From NCBI GenBank assembly GCA_946405115.1, contig CAMJGB010000108.1, forward strand, positions 1 to 6,527: 6,527 nt of DNA, read 5' to 3'. A model generated the notes under the pieces. That model searched no databases. It saw nothing but the letters and a program-made list of their open reading frames with translations, and was not told where the DNA came from. Source of the DNA: an uncultured Clostridia bacterium (GTDB taxonomy: Bacteria; Bacillota; Clostridia; Saccharofermentanales; Saccharofermentanaceae). This document shows, one piece after another, positions 6,498-6,527 of this stretch (within the stretch, counting starts at the first letter, position 1; each line of letters opens with the position of its first letter). A program made the position numbers and the translations under genes.

Positions 6498-6527
6498 AGC
6501 GGCGTCCTTATGAGATCCGTTCCTATC
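6489..6527 (-). other. Possible 3' end of an upstream minus-strand gene
   Basis: From the right edge, one minus-strand frame reads 12 codons (DRNGSHKDAALT) to TAA at 6491-6489. A second frame reads 10 codons (IGTDLIRTPL) to TGA at 6496-6494. Either could be the tail of a gene preceding htrA, overlapping its -35 element. The stretch is too short to choose or to assign a family. It could equally be non-coding. Confidence 0.2.

Noticed and set aside
6510..6527. Plus-strand ATG near the right edge (MRSVPI)
   Set aside because: No ribosome binding site precedes it and only six codons are visible, so a divergent gene cannot be supported.

Overview
The window looks like chromosomal DNA from a Gram-positive anaerobe of the class Clostridia (Lachnospiraceae- or Oscillospiraceae-like). 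This is an inference from the gene families, from strong AAGGAGG/GGAG ribosome binding sites, from a TTG start and from tightly overlapping genes. There are no rRNA, tRNA, transposon, integrase or CRISPR signals, and base and codon use look even throughout. It reads as an ordinary core or near-core region devoted to the cell envelope.

Layout. (1) 1-1786, minus strand: a YfhO-family polytopic membrane protein, cut by the left edge; its first 595 residues are present. (2) 1787-1860: a short AT-rich divergent promoter region. (3) 1861-5044, plus strand: a compact three-gene operon. It holds a diacylglycerol-kinase-family lipid kinase, a membrane-anchored SurA/PrsA-like protein with two degenerate parvulin-like domains, and a histidine phosphatase. 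The genes overlap by 4 nt and 1 nt. (4) 5056-6454, minus strand: a membrane-anchored HtrA/DegP-type serine protease with one PDZ domain, followed by an overlapping 44-codon gene for a single-span membrane micropeptide. The two convergent operons end only 11 nt apart. (5) 6455-6527: a good sigma-A-type promoter for htrA and possibly the tail of an upstream gene.

How the genes may work together. YfhO proteins are linked to glycosylation of lipoteichoic acid and related polymers outside the membrane. DgkB-type lipid kinases recycle the diacylglycerol released when lipoteichoic acid is made. The divergent pair is therefore consistent with one envelope-lipid theme. The SurA/PrsA-like protein and HtrA are both extracytoplasmic protein-quality factors facing each other across the convergent junction. 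The phosphatase substrate cannot be told from sequence. The least ordinary items are the micropeptide overlapping htrA, the tandem parvulin-like domains without the usual histidines, and the lipid kinase start, which lacks a Shine-Dalgarno sequence and sits directly behind a possible -10 element. No clearly new multi-gene system is visible.
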